Of a stretch of 64,000 nt of DNA, positions 14,412 through 27,107 are shown piece by piece. The notes under the pieces are model-generated. The model saw nothing but the letters and a program-made list of their open reading frames with translations, did not search any database and had not been told where the DNA came from. Numbering within the stretch: the stretch's first letter is position 1; each line of letters begins with the position of its first letter. The stretch comes from Brevipalpus yothersi. Lineage: Eukaryota; Arthropoda; Arachnida; Trombidiformes; Tenuipalpidae. Made by a program: the position numbers and the translations under genes. Location of the stretch: positions 141,434 to 205,433 of the forward strand of contig QZCP01000512.1 of assembly GCA_003956705.1 (NCBI GenBank), written 5' to 3'.

Positions 14412-15372
14412 ACTTCACTTTGTTCAAAGATTTTGGGCGTTGCTGGTGTGGATATTTCATTGAGAGAAATCGCTAAATCAATCCCATTCTACATGGTAAG
14501 TAGCCATGGTGGAGAGTGCAATGAATGATATCTGTCTGTGTATGGTACTCATAGTGTCTTGCAAGGACCCAAAAGTTCTTAGATAAGCTGGAGAATCCAT
14601 TAATAGATGTGAACAGGAAAAGAGAAAGTCAAATTTTTGGTCTAATGGATAAAAATTTTATACTAATCCATCTATCTCTTTTGCTCTCACTCATTCTCTC
14701 ATTCACTGGAAGAAAAATAGGGAATACGAATGAACGTCAAGTTAGCATATGGCATACAATTGAGAAGATATTTGATGATGATCGTTACATTATCAAAATT
14801 GAACTGAAATGATGATATCATCGTTTATCCAGCACAAAAAGCTATAAAAGTTTATCTCTCATTTTTCTTTTCAAATTCATTGCACCATCATCAAATGGTG
14901 TCATGAATTGAACTGATTCCTCACTTTTTTATTTTCTTCCAAAGGCTTACCATCTTATTTTATATCTTTCTCTTTCTCTAGCTTGGTGTAAACGGATATT
15001 CCTTCATGATCAACAATAATGGCCATGTTATCTTCCATCCAGACCTACGACCAATGGTCAGTAGTGTGTCTTCTTTTTTTTCCTTTTTCTTCTTCTCTCC
15101 CTCTCTCCCCTCTCATTCTATGGTGAATAATTAATCATGCTAAGTCATCGTTATTATTCATCCATGAACATTGCCTATCAAGTGCTTACTCAGTGAGTCC
15201 ATGTCCAAGCTATTGTATGTATGTGTGTGTGTCAACCATTGCCCATGTGAATGGCTGAGATTGAATGGCGACAAAAATCAGCAAGAGAGAGAAAGAAAGA
15301 AAGAAGATTTCAGTAGATAGTATCATCATGACATTTCCGATTCGATTCACTCTCATGTAGAACTATCAAGAC

Positions 15373-15435
<63 letters not shown>

Positions 15436-16710
15436 CAAAAGACATTCCTTCTCATTAGTCAGCTTTTGAGGCAAATTTATTTGAATCATTCTTCTTCTGG
15501 TCACACATAGACATAGAAACGAAGTATAAGAGAAAAGAAATACTTTTTGTCAACTTATTTCGGTATGTAAAGCTTGTAAGCTGCAATTTGATCAGCAAAG
15601 TGGAATCAAAAGAGTTACACTCATTTTTCATTCCATCATCGCTGATGTTTTTCAGCTTCGCTCCTTAAAAGATGAACATGAACAAAATTTCATTTAAAAA
15701 ATTGGCTTCTCTCTCTCTTTCGTATGCTTCCATTTTATAGTCGATTTCATCGACTTTTATGCTCCATACCATACACTAGTCACTCACACATTTACACATT
15801 TACACATTTTCCTGAACTTTTCTTGGGCCTCATAAAGTATGCATTATTATTACTATCAAAACTTTATGGGAGAAACACATCATAAATGGTCCAACTTGGA
15901 GAAGGCATTATATAAGTGAATTTATTCCTCAACGTACACATAGTCAGTGGTGATGTGTGAGGCTGTAGTTCTGTCGAAAATGTAAGGGTTATTCTGTTAT
16001 TCTGTAATATACAAAAAGGAAGAGAAGAGAGAGAGACAATGATAATGATGGCTGTGATGAAGAAGAAGAAGAATAAGAATAAGATGATGATGGTGAAGGA
16101 ATATGTAGGAGGAGGCTATTGATGATTGTGGTTTGGAGGGTGGGAAAGATACAGTTATAGCCCGATGGCTGCATGTAATCATCATCATTATTTGCTTATA
16201 TGCAGAAGGAATAATCATTGGAGGAAAATTTTTTTCTCTTCTACTGTTCTAATCTGTTCTAATCTGTGGATGACAATTTGAAAAATGGTTGATTGAAAAT
16301 GGAGATCTGTGTTCTGCAGTTTTATCGTCTATTTGTAAAATTTTGCAATTCTCAAGCACCCGAGATCTATGTGTAGTTAAAGATGAAAAAGAAAGAAAAT
16401 AACTAGATCAATAATTCAAAGTTCCCCAATCATTTGAGACCTTCAGTATCGCCATGGTTTCGATTGAGTGTTCATTGTGAGAAGCAGGTGAATGACGATA
16501 ATGTATCAAGAAGAAGAAGAAGAAGAGGTTGAAGAGAGAACAATAAAATGCGATCAAACTTAACAATTCATGAAGTTGTTTGATCCTCCATTTTTTCGTT
16601 GGCAATGATTGACACACTTGGATTAGCTAGAACTTTTTTTTTCGCTCTTCGTTGCAACACAAAGTCTCAGAGTGAATAGAAAATGAACAGAAAGAGGTAC
16701 ACCTAAAGGT

Positions 16711-16782
<72 letters not shown>

Positions 16783-19662
16783 AAGGCAAAGAATATTTCA
16801 TCCTATGATCATCATGAATGAAATGAATTCATTTTGTATCCTATCTATTTTTTTCCTACCTGACAATATTCCCTCCTCTCTACTTTTTCTTCCCACTATA
16901 GTTCCAAGGGCTTCTTAAACCATATTATTCTTCAGTCGATTTACTAGAAGTGGAACTGGTTGATAATGCCAATAGTGCTCGGGTAAGTTTATGTGTGTGT
17001 GAATTGAAGGTTCAATTTTGTTGCAACTTTTCATTCTATTGACCATATAGCAAAACCTTACTATTTCTCTCTCTCTCACTCTTCACCACAACTTTTCCCT
17101 TATCTTATTTTCTTCCAAGTAACAATTCTATCATCTTGTCAGAAGATTGTGTTCTTCACCGATGTTACTATTCCCTTCAAGATTATTCACGCTTCTTTTG
17201 AGCAATTTTTCACCAATGCACACTTTTTTTGATCATTTTTCATCTTCTCATTTTTTTATTCTCTCTTTCTCTTTGTTCTTTTTTATTTTATTTTCATGGA
17301 AAAAAAGGTATTCAATCCTGAGCTACAAGAAATTCGTAGACGCATGATAGATGGTAAGGATTCCGATTGTAAAAGTCTTCGAGTGAAGATGCATCTTGAC
17401 GAAATGGTGAGTATTATTTTTATTTCCTTTTCATTCAACTATATAGACTCTCAATATTCGTTTCTGATCTGTTTTATATCTCAAAATAGTAGTTGTATAG
17501 ACAATTTCGATATATATTGAAGATAGACAGTGACAAGTTGAGTTTGATTCAGTCATGCGATGGCAAGGAGCAAACATCAGAAGATAATAGTAGTAATACA
17601 GATTCCACACATAATACATCGAATAGCCTATCATCAACTCACAATTCTGACTGATTGCTATTGAAGACATGAGCTTTATGTTGAAATGTCTACCCATTTA
17701 TTTCATCTAGTTTTTGTATTCTCCCACAAAATTCTGAACTATCTGATGAGAAATAACATTGTATCATGATGAATCACTTCACATTACGCAATATGAGTTG
17801 CAATTTTTGGCAAAAATTTTCAACAAATACTTTGAACTCTAAGCCTCACTCACATCACTTATTTCCCTCAAGCTATTGCCTAGAAGAATTTTTTGCTACC
17901 TGAATCACGTTGACTTCACCACTCTCACTCTCACATGGTATTCTCCTAGCATTCTTCACGTGTGTTTTCTACAGGGACTTTGTAAATTTGATATTCTGAT
18001 ATTCTACTTCATCGTGAGAAGAGAGCTATTCCAGAAATGGAACTGTATGCATGATCACTTCTCTTGCAGACATTGTAGGGAAGAAAGCTATTCGAGCTTA
18101 GTATGTGAAGCGATAAAAATCTATTGGCATTCATTTCGTTCGTTTTCACACTTCTGAGGTTTACATGATGAGATTCTCTTGAAGAACAATATTTCACCAG
18201 CAGATTTACAGAGAGAAACTATAAGTGTCAAGAAATCTTGACATTCCTTGTTCTTATTATCATTTCCGCTACACTGGACACACTGTGAATTGCTTCGGGC
18301 TATATAAGAAAACTCGATTATCAGCTCAAGCATCCGAGACATCAGTCATCCTCTTGTGAAGGAAGATGCTGGTGAATCAGCGATCCACTTGATGTACATT
18401 TATCACCTCTGTCTGAGAAAGAAAGAAAGAAAGAGAGAGAAGACAGCTACGAAAAGTGGAAGAGAAATGATCGAATTGAGATGGTTATTATTGTTGTAAG
18501 AGGAAGAGAGTGGAGAGGAAAAAAATTCAATTGATAAATTGTTCCCAAAAATCAGAGGGAGAGAAAATAAATTCACTAGACTAGACTAGACAAATCCTTT
18601 TTGTATCATGTATCGTTACGAATACAGAATCGAAGTTATTCTTCACCAATTCAATTACAGATTTCCAGTAGCTTTCCTCGCTCCCTTTTCGATTTTATTT
18701 CTCTTCTCTCTTCCTCTTTTTCTCTTGTTATCTGAAATCGTTAGTCACTCATTGAAAGCTGAATTTGTGTCTATCCGATAATGATTTCCATTTTGTTCAC
18801 CATGAAAACTATCTGAATGTTCAATCTTGTTCATAGTTCCCATGATTCGCTCGATTCTCATTTCCGTATCCGAAGAAATTTATGTTCCTATTTTGTAACA
18901 TTTTATTCTCATTTCTATACGATCATACTTATCATACTTTTGCCCCGATTCTATGGAACAAGTACATTTCTAATGAACATCTATTTGTCTTCATCCTCTA
19001 TTTTGACTGCCTTTCTTTTGCTATCACATAATTGAATTGACTTGGAAAAATGAATTCACAATTCAAAATTATTATTTCTTCGAATATTTCGACTTTGAAT
19101 AAGAATTCTCCAGATTTGATGAGAAAACGAAAGAAAGAGAGAGAAAAATTTTCTTGATGAACACAGTTTCAGTGTAGCCAGTCAGCAAAAGCAAAACACT
19201 TTGAATCCAAACTTCACCCTTGCCCTTATAGTCGATTTAATTTGACTTGTTCTCGTGTATAGCCGGACTGCTGATGCGTTAACAGAATGTAAAATAGATC
19301 CGATTATGCAGAATATAAATATAAAGATCAAGTCACAACTCACAGTGCTATTCAACTATAAGCAAGTATTCCATGTATTCTTATTCAATTTTCTTTGTTT
19401 CTGCTTTCCGACTTTTTTCTTCTTTCTCTCTCTTTTTCTCTCTCTTCCTGGGTACTTTTCTTTCTTGTCAACTTCTTATTCTTCTTATTCCTCTCCTTAA
19501 TATTTACTTCTCAACGATAGCATATAGCATGTAGCAAGTATACATATATTCTAGACTTTACTCCCACTTTGTCAGCTTCAGCTCAACGGTATAAGAAAGA
19601 GGGACAAGTTTCAAGTATATAACTGTTGACACACAAAAGAGTTCTAATAAGATTCAGAGATA

Positions 19663-19696
<34 letters not shown>

Positions 19697-20986
19697 NGTA
19701 ACTGATAGAGAGATGTGAAGCTAGCCGAATAATCATGTTGGAGGCTGAAACTTCTCACCATGAACATGTATAGTGACATAATAAGAGACAATCCATTACA
19801 CCCCAAAGGGCTATTCTTGCATCATTGTTTTCATTTTCTATCTGCCTCTTGCCCTTAATTCAATTTGCTATTCACTTTTAATTGTTTCTCCAGCCATTGC
19901 ATACTGTCACTGGTGTAATCACCATCGCTAACCATTGTACAACTACACACTTTCTCTCTCTCTTCAGGGAAAGAATAATTCGTTGAATTCATTATAATGT
20001 ACATGTCAAATGATTACGCTTGAAAAGTGTTTGCCTCGTATTTTATATGAGCGTGTATGTCTGTGTGTTACATCACTGGAAAAAGAGAAAAAAGATGAAA
20101 GTGATAATTTTCAAATTATTTCCGTTTCTATTTGGTCATACAGAATCGAGTGGTAATTCGAACAAACAAGTATTGCTGGATCCACATCGATCGAACCCCT
20201 TTCTCATTGGCCATTGTTGTGCCCGAAAATTATGGCCTCAATGTGATGACCAATAAAATTGATGCAGCAAGTGGTGAACAATTTAGTGATTATTTTTTGA
20301 GTAACGATTGGAAAGTCCATCCGAATTGGACATACTGTTACGTTAATCCACGGACCATCAAATCAAATCGAACACTCAAAAATTTAGGACCAGAAGCTTT
20401 GGTGAAAACTTTTCTTCGTCTTTGGAAAAGTGAAGGTGAAAGAGGTGTCGATTGGATTGGTTCAATGGAAACCAATGCTGGTGGAATAGCTTCCAAAAAG
20501 CTTCTTTTCTGTGAGTATTAATGTGTGTGATACAGAAATAGAATATTCGGATAAATGAATTATTATAATGAATGAATCACATGAATCCAATCATCATCAC
20601 CAACAAGAGTAATTGATGAAGTGGCTCATATCTGGAATGCTAAGCAGGAATCGAGGGAATACGTACATGTATCTGAACATTTGTATTCGATCATGAATGC
20701 GTCAAAGTCGAATAGACATAACTTTTGGATCTTTTCTAACGAACATGATGATGAGAAACCGATGAATGTCTTGATCCTCATCATACAAAATATACAAACA
20801 CACACATACACATGGTAGAGAAAGCCATAAAAGCTCAACTCTTGCATGACAGATGCAGATAAATATATTATATTCCAATACATTATAATACAGCTTGTGT
20901 GTGTGTCTGTCCATTAATTTGTGTAATCAGCTAATGACTCTTTCCAGCCATTCAAGTGATCATTCACCAAATAAATATCCACCATT

Positions 20987-21042
<56 letters not shown>

Positions 21043-23248
21043 CTACGATTTATGAATCTTTGAACGCAATCAGATAATTTCTAGCAAAAGAAAAGGATAT
21101 TGGATCCATTATAGCTAAATTGAGCAGTAGAAAAGTAAGAGTGAAGATCCAATGCTCTAGAACTTGTATAGAGAGAGTATTCTGAGAATAAGTTGAAAGA
21201 GCTGAAAGAATACATCTTAGAATCGAATGATGGGCATGAACGCATCTATTTCACTCTCATCATGTTGAAACAGGAAATTATCTGATAGTCCTTATTCCTT
21301 CCACTCTTTTCTACTCTTCTTCCTGAACCTTTTGCACTATGTTTCACTAGTCACCATGAACTATCTATCCATCTCTCTCTCTCTCTACTCTAGAATCACA
21401 GTTTGATGCAACCTCTCTACACAACTTAACTCTCTTTTCATCTTATTCACATCCTATTTTCGTTTTATTCTTACTCAATTCCGTTTCTTGTACTTGTTCT
21501 TCTTCTCAACTCAATCACTAGGTGATCGATTGTTGATTGAACGCCTTATATTTGATGCAAAAATTTCCAACATTAATCTTGGCCAATGTTCATCCCGAAA
21601 AAAGTCTCTAAGGTAAGTCATCTTCATGACACATACTCTCTATATATTTGTGTGTTTGTATATATACAACAGAATTTCGAAAGAGTACAAGTATATAGAC
21701 ACAGTAATTCAAACCAATTTTGGTCAATCTTTTCTCTAATATATTTATGTGTGTGTGTTCTGTATATAGATTCGAGAGTGATTTCCGATTGCCTTTGAAA
21801 TTGATCTCAACAAGATCCGGTTTCACAAGATACCAACAGAATGTACCCGAAATGGATCAAGAATATCTTCCACACGATTTTTTGCCCACAAAATCTATCG
21901 ATGAAATTTATTATCGACGATCAGTTGAATTTCAAGCTCGAATGAAGGAAAAAGAGCGCGAAGCGAGACCATCATATGTATTCTCGATTCCATTTGATTC
22001 ACCTCAAAGTCCACGTAAAAGTGTCCACATTACAGTGTCGAAAGCACTTTTTTGGCCTCCAAGAGGCCGTGCTGAAGGATCTGAGACATCATCACCCAAC
22101 TCGTATCAAACACCGATAGCTTCAATTGCTTCGAAAATCGATTATGAAAATTTTGCTGAAGCTTTTCTCAATCATCCATCAATCTGTCCAAAATCTGGAT
22201 CCCGTTTTGCAGATTATGTAAACTCGGTGGATAAGTGTAAAATTGATTGTTCTAGTGCCAATATTGATTGTTTACTGGTCGACAATAATGGATTTATTGT
22301 GGCCAGTGATCGTGATCTCGTATCAAGTGATGGATTGATTCATGATGCGGGCCTTTTTTTGGGTGAATATGATTACGATTTGTTGGAAAAATTGATACTC
22401 TCGGGAGTTTTTTCACGAACCACTTTATATGATTACCAAGCAATCTGTATTGTAGAAGGTGAAAAGAAAAGTAGCTCTTCAAGACAATTCATGAATCCAT
22501 TTGAGGCAATCAGAAGGACACTCTTATGGTTTTTTAGTAAAATAAGTGTCTTAATAATTAATTTATATTTTGGTTGTGGCTTATATAGTCAAAGTAATTC
22601 CGCTGATGCTGTGTATTTTAATCCATCAGATTATAATTATAGTTACATAGAAACACAAGCCCATCTAGAATACACAAACAATAGTGCGGGCACTTTGATT
22701 GCTCCAGCTCGAAATAATTTTTATTCCTGTGATAAATTCATAGATTTATATGAAGCTCAAGATCTCAAGAAACACAATGAGCCAACCGAGGATCACTATT
22801 CTCAAGGAATTTTGGATGATTCATGTGAACAGTAAGTTACGATTGCCGTGCATGCATAATATAATATTCTTCTACTCAAAAATGCTCCGAATATTATGAA
22901 TAATTCAATATTCTTCCTCTTCACTCCAGTGAATTTGTTTATCAACATGTTCCTCGAACTAATCTTATACTTTTGGTGGTCCAAATGGACGAATGTGCTA
23001 TGATAGCTCGCCAAAAAGGAATCACTCCGGAAGAAGTTAATTATGAATCACTTAAAGGTGATTCGTGTGCCAAAATCAATCATCATCGTGATTTTGTACG
23101 AAAAAGACCTCAAAGTTGTTACTCGTTTAATGAAAGAGAATTTAACATGTCACTTATGCAATGTGGTCACGCTTCACATCTTTCATCAAGCTACTTACTT
23201 TTAATCTTAACAATTATAGCAATCTCAATCAGATTTATGACCACTTGA
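5845..23248 (+). CDS. CACNA2D: Voltage-gated calcium channel alpha2-delta subunit
   Basis: Alpha2-delta is an extracellular, membrane-anchored subunit that traffics Cav channels to presynaptic sites. Fourteen exons give 1383 residues: 5845-5936, 9301-9382, 10061-10745, 12065-12654, 13036-13518, 13671-13730, 14430-14495, 14982-15056, 16902-16982, 17308-17406, 20144-20510, 21522-21612, 21770-22831 and 22930-23248. The summed CDS is 4152 nt and all phases agree. Residues 1-23 are a signal peptide. A VWA-N region follows (AVHIPTNVYYG, ASPKDMVILIDTSGS), then a VWA domain with an intact MIDAS (Asp280-Thr-Ser-Gly-Ser), then Cache-like text (LGVAGVDISL, YSSVDL, TPFSLAIVVPE), and a hydrophobic C-terminus suited to GPI anchoring. 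The perfect MIDAS and the sequence order look closest to alpha2-delta-3 and insect straightjacket. Exon 5 adds an unusual acidic block, and intron 2 appears to be GC-AG. Introns carry many (CT)n and (GA)n tracts. Confidence 0.95.
6397..6452. repeat. (GA)n microsatellite
   Basis: Slightly interrupted GA run in alpha2-delta intron 1. Confidence 0.95.
7685..7723. repeat. (CT)n microsatellite
   Basis: Pure CT run in alpha2-delta intron 1, with a shorter CT run at about 7532-7553. Confidence 0.95.
9793..9852. repeat. (GA)n/(GAAA)n compound microsatellite
   Basis: GA run followed by GAAA units, then GA again, in alpha2-delta intron 2. Confidence 0.9.
11482..11510. repeat. (CT)n microsatellite
   Basis: CT run in alpha2-delta intron 3. 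Confidence 0.9.
12914..12968. repeat. (CT)n microsatellite ahead of alpha2-delta exon 5
   Basis: Uninterrupted 55-bp CT tract ending 67 bp before the exon 5 acceptor, with no AG between, so it could act as an extended polypyrimidine tract. Confidence 0.95.
13036..13518 (+). other. Exon 5 of alpha2-delta: 161-codon acidic insertion, phase 0-0
   Basis: This exon encodes residues 484-644 between the VWA and Cache portions. It starts with a tryptophan-containing segment (APWLWDALERHNIREAF), runs through an acidic D/E/G-rich stretch, has an RRSR basic motif, and ends in a lysine/arginine-rich helix. It begins and ends on codon boundaries, so skipping it would keep the frame and join YADVT directly to YVFDMM. 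The acceptor (aaaaag before 13036) is preceded by an AG-free interval and the 55-bp CT tract at 12914-12968. Confidence 0.7.
14365..14408. repeat. (CT)n microsatellite ahead of alpha2-delta exon 7
   Basis: A 44-bp CT tract ending about 20 bp before the exon 7 acceptor at 14429. Confidence 0.95.
15376..15432. repeat. (GA)n microsatellite in alpha2-delta intron 8
   Basis: Pure GA run of about 57 bp on the coding strand. Confidence 0.95.
16713..16779. repeat. (GA)n microsatellite in alpha2-delta intron 8
   Basis: Pure GA run of about 67 bp, some 120 bp before exon 9. Confidence 0.95.
19664..19697. repeat. (GA)n microsatellite with an ambiguous base
   Basis: GA run in intron 10 ending at an N (19697), the only ambiguous base noticed in the window. 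It probably marks an uncertain repeat length or a collapsed repeat in the assembly. Confidence 0.9.
20989..21039. repeat. (GA)n microsatellite in alpha2-delta intron 11
   Basis: Pure GA run of about 51 bp. Confidence 0.95.
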
Positions 23249-23554
23249 ATCTCTCCCTTCTCTCTGATACCTTTGTACACCGCAATTTAAACTCTGTAAT
23301 TATGTAGATATATATAATTCGAACAATCAGTCCCTAGTCTCAATTTGTTTTTGTTTGTTTGTCATTTTTTAATTTCAGAGTTTCAATGGAAACTCAATTT
23401 TGTTAAATTAATCAAAGTTGTTGGAGTAAAGAAAAAAGAAAGAATGTTACCACCAGATAACTGTGTACCTATTGTTTAAGATTTTATCATTTTTACTTAA
23501 TGGAAAATAGCAATATCTCATTCTCATTGAAGGGTAAAGGTAATTGACCATTGT

Positions 23555-26264
23555 TCACACTATTCTTCTAGAAAAATTCCAAATTGAAAAGAACAAAAAC
23601 ATGAATGATAAGATAAGTACTGAAATTGGTGATGATTTATGCAAATTGGCTGATGATGATGATATGGAAAAAGCACATTGAGGTTGAGCGGATGTCTCAC
23701 TAGATTGAGCAGTCTTGTAATCTAACCATTTGAGCAAATCAGATGATACTGTTTCTTTTTGCTTGAAAAAGTCCATTATTTTTCGATTATAGTCCAGTAG
23801 CCATCTGATTTGCAGTGCATCCAGTAGCTCAAAGAGAATCAATTTTTGCTCAAAAGGCACACGTCCGATCACTTCGAATGCTAGGGAACCCTTAACATTA
23901 GGATTTTCAACCACAATTGCTGTCTCACTCAATTGGATACCAAATCCATAGCTTTTCTCATATACACCAACATTGATCGAAAAAACTTGGCCAGGCTCAA
24001 GTGGAAATAGTCGAGAATCAAATCTTTCATCCAAACTGAGTGGGAATTCTTTGAAATTTAGATATGATCCAACACCATGTCCTATGGAAATTCGATAATC
24101 AAGTCCAGCACGATGGAGATGTTGAGTGGCCAAATGGGATCCAATCCATTTGTCCATGGTGTCATTGGGAAAATTAACATTCAAAATATCAATTAATCCA
24201 GCGAGCACTTGAGTGTAAATAATTTTTTGCTTTGCAATCGCTGATTCAGCCAAGTATAATGTTCGCGCAATGCCAGTAGTAGCATCAAAATACTGGGCTC
24301 CAGTGTTAATTGTGAAGAAACCTTCTTGATCAGCTTTTTTAATTGTATATGATGGTGATGATGATCGAAGGGTGTATGCTGAATCCTGTCCAAAAGCGAA
24401 TGTGGGCGCAAAACTCTCGATTCCACTGAAATTTGAATCAAGTGCACGTAATTCTTGCAGTTTTTCGGCGATTGAGGTAATATTTTTTCCCACAAAACTG
24501 TTGGTCTCAAGTTCATATAATATTTGACAAATAATCTCACTTTCCTTTCGATAAGCTCTTCTCATACCTTCCAATTCAACTGGATTCTTTCGACTTCGCA
24601 TTACTTCCACCGGAAACGTATTGAGTGGTTTCTATAAAAGAAGGAGAAGAGTAGAAAAGTTTTCTCACAATTACATGCTAAAATTGGGAAATTGGAAACC
24701 ATGTTATTGGGAAAAATGAACTTACCCCATCAACAGCTCGAATAGTATAATAACTGGCTGATCGACTGGTATATGTGGCCCCTCTTTTCTCAAGCATACG
24801 TTCTTTGTGTATTTCTCGAAAATTTAGAATAAGAACGCAGTTTGAAGCCAAATTCCTAGAGCATTCCGCTGATTTGAGGTGTAATTTGAGATCCTCGGAA
24901 ATGGTTGCTTCGTCAGGAAAATACAAGCTGAAAAACAAAGGATGAAAGATTAATTGGAGAAGTTTTCTTCGATTTCATCATGATGATGAAAAATATCTAA
25001 CTACTTACATGTTTCCAGTTGCATTTATTTTAAGCACTGAGATGATTACTGGAGAGTAGCGATCTTGTGAACGAGCTCGAATGTTCAAAAGCCAACAGAC
25101 ATCATCAGGTCGATCGACAAAAAAATTGGAATTACTATCTGAATCTAGGTTCAATTTGGCTTTCAGTTGTTCAACTTTCTCTTGCCATGTGATTCCTATT
25201 TTTAGGATATAAAAAAATTTCAATATCTATTGAAACACTGAAGGGTCATTGCCATTATTACCGGTAAACTGAATCGGATGAGGATGAACAGGAATTAGTA
25301 ATCTTGTCGAATCAGGCGGAATCCAATAAGATACCAATTTAGTCCGTTGATCACTTGATTTGAGCATATCGAGCTTGAGCAGAAAAAAAATCAAAAATTT
25401 TATCAAAAATTACAGTTCCTCTTCCGTATTCAGACTTGGGCTATCTTTTTTCCCATTTCAGGATGCTTCAACAGAATTTACACAGGTTTAATTTCAAGAA
25501 TAACAACTAGGAAATGAATTTCATGGTCAGGAAAGAATTTGATACCTTTTCTTACAATCATAAGTAGTAAAAATTTCATGGGAAGCTCAACTAGAAAATA
25601 GATTAGCTTAAGAGAAATTGTCCAAAATTTGAATCACTAAAATTTTCCTTCATCATAAAATCATCAAGCAACTCATTCAAGGGCGACATAAAATTCAACA
25701 TTGTAGTCGTTAACAAGCATGGATAACATGTAATGTCAAGGATTGATAGCTTATTCGCCCACTTTGGATGATGTCAAACTGTTTCATGTCTTATACATTC
25801 TTGTCTCAAACTTGAGATGGCCAATTGCTGCAAAAATTTGCAAAAGAAGGTGTATTACTCATCCATCCCATGTCTTCCTAAATGAAATTTTTCAACCATC
25901 ATACAAACCAACATCATTAGCTCTTCCTATGAATCTCTCATCCTTCCAGATGTTTTGATGAACAATAAGTGGAAGTTATTGTAGAGATTGCTTGAAAGTT
26001 ACAGAAAGATTCGAGAGAAATTGGTGACTCATGTTATTTCTGATTCTTGTACTCAGAATTGTGCAAGGAAATATTCAAAAGAATGTGAAGTCACCACACA
26101 GTAGTTCCTGATTATTTATTAGTAACAGAGAGACGGCTAATTGATTTGCAATGTAAAGCTAATTTGAGAATATCTTGATAAGCCATAGTTTTTTCTCCCC
26201 TCTATGATCGAGACATTCTTGACTTACTGGTTATAAAATTCACCAAACAGAAGGATGTTTGAGA

Positions 26265-26313
<49 letters not shown>

Positions 26314-27107
26314 CATCATCAACATCCTCACTTGAATATCAGACTAAATAACCCTATATCGGAAGTAGGCTCGACTTCCGCCATCGAACAACACTTATTC
26401 AGTGATTAAAAGTGATGCATGATTTGAGAAAGGCTCTAAATAAATTATTATCAAAGTCAAACAGAATCTCAAACAAGCAAAAGGCAATGACACCTTATAT
26501 CAATATAATAAATCTCCACCATAAAATGATAAATGGTAATAAAAATTTTTCCCAATACCTTTGGTAATGCACATACACAGCCTAGTAGCTTAAGGCTTAA
26601 GAGGATAAGGAGGATAAGGAGTATAAGGAAGAAATGAGAAATGTAAATAAATAATGATTATAATTAACTCACCTCATCCATGGTAAATGATGTCATATCG
26701 TAGAACATGGTTTGATCTGCGAGACCATTGTTTTCAACCCACTTTCGAGCAGTTCGAATATAATCATAACTTGTAATCACAGTCCAACCTCGCTCTTTGG
26801 TCTGAGTTTGAGCTTTATCTTCGTTGAGAAAATTAGTGAACAAAATTTTCTGATCTTTGGTGATCACAGCAAATCCTTCATCACCATCGAAACCAGTCAA
26901 TATGGTCATGTCACTGGTCGAATTTTTGTCACGATAATTGATGAGATCTCTGGTGGACATCACAACATAACCATCACCAACTGATTTCATTATTTTAGTT
27001 ATATTTCGAATATCTTCCTTGGTAGAGAAAGGCCCTTCACCACAAACTAATGGAATGGTGGAGATCACGAGAATCAAACAGAAAACATTAAAAAAAGCGA
27101 TTGTCAT
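23555..27107 (-). CDS. Aminopeptidase P (Xaa-Pro aminopeptidase) homologue, secreted and anchored, probably catalytically dead
   Basis: Five exons read on the minus strand: 27107-26673, 25373-25262, 25195-25009, 24927-24726 and 24631-23555, giving 670 residues with a frame that closes exactly. The family removes an N-terminal residue preceding proline using two Mn ions. The ATG at 27107 was chosen because it starts a clean signal peptide (MTIAFFNVFCLILVIS); the frame stays open upstream. The creatinase-like N-domains are recognisable (HPIQFTGITWQEKV, DDVCWLLNIR), as is the pita-bread domain (KNPVELEGMRRA, SIGHGVGSYLN). A C-terminal hydrophobic stretch (ISVLILSFMFLFFSIW) suggests a GPI anchor or membrane segment, as in XPNPEP2. 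At the metal site, the positions of Asp, Asp, His, Glu and Glu read Asn421, Gly432, His497, Asn532 and Ser547. A second active-site His is Lys506. The fold is kept, so this looks like a pseudoenzyme and not a decayed gene. Confidence 0.9.
26271..26311. repeat. (CT)n microsatellite
   Basis: CT run in the first intron of the minus-strand aminopeptidase P homologue, so GA on its coding strand. Confidence 0.95.

Noticed and set aside
17147..19500. Many 60-90 codon ORFs in alpha2-delta introns 9 and 10
   Set aside because: They are rich in Phe, Ser and Leu from CT-rich sequence and have no domain features.
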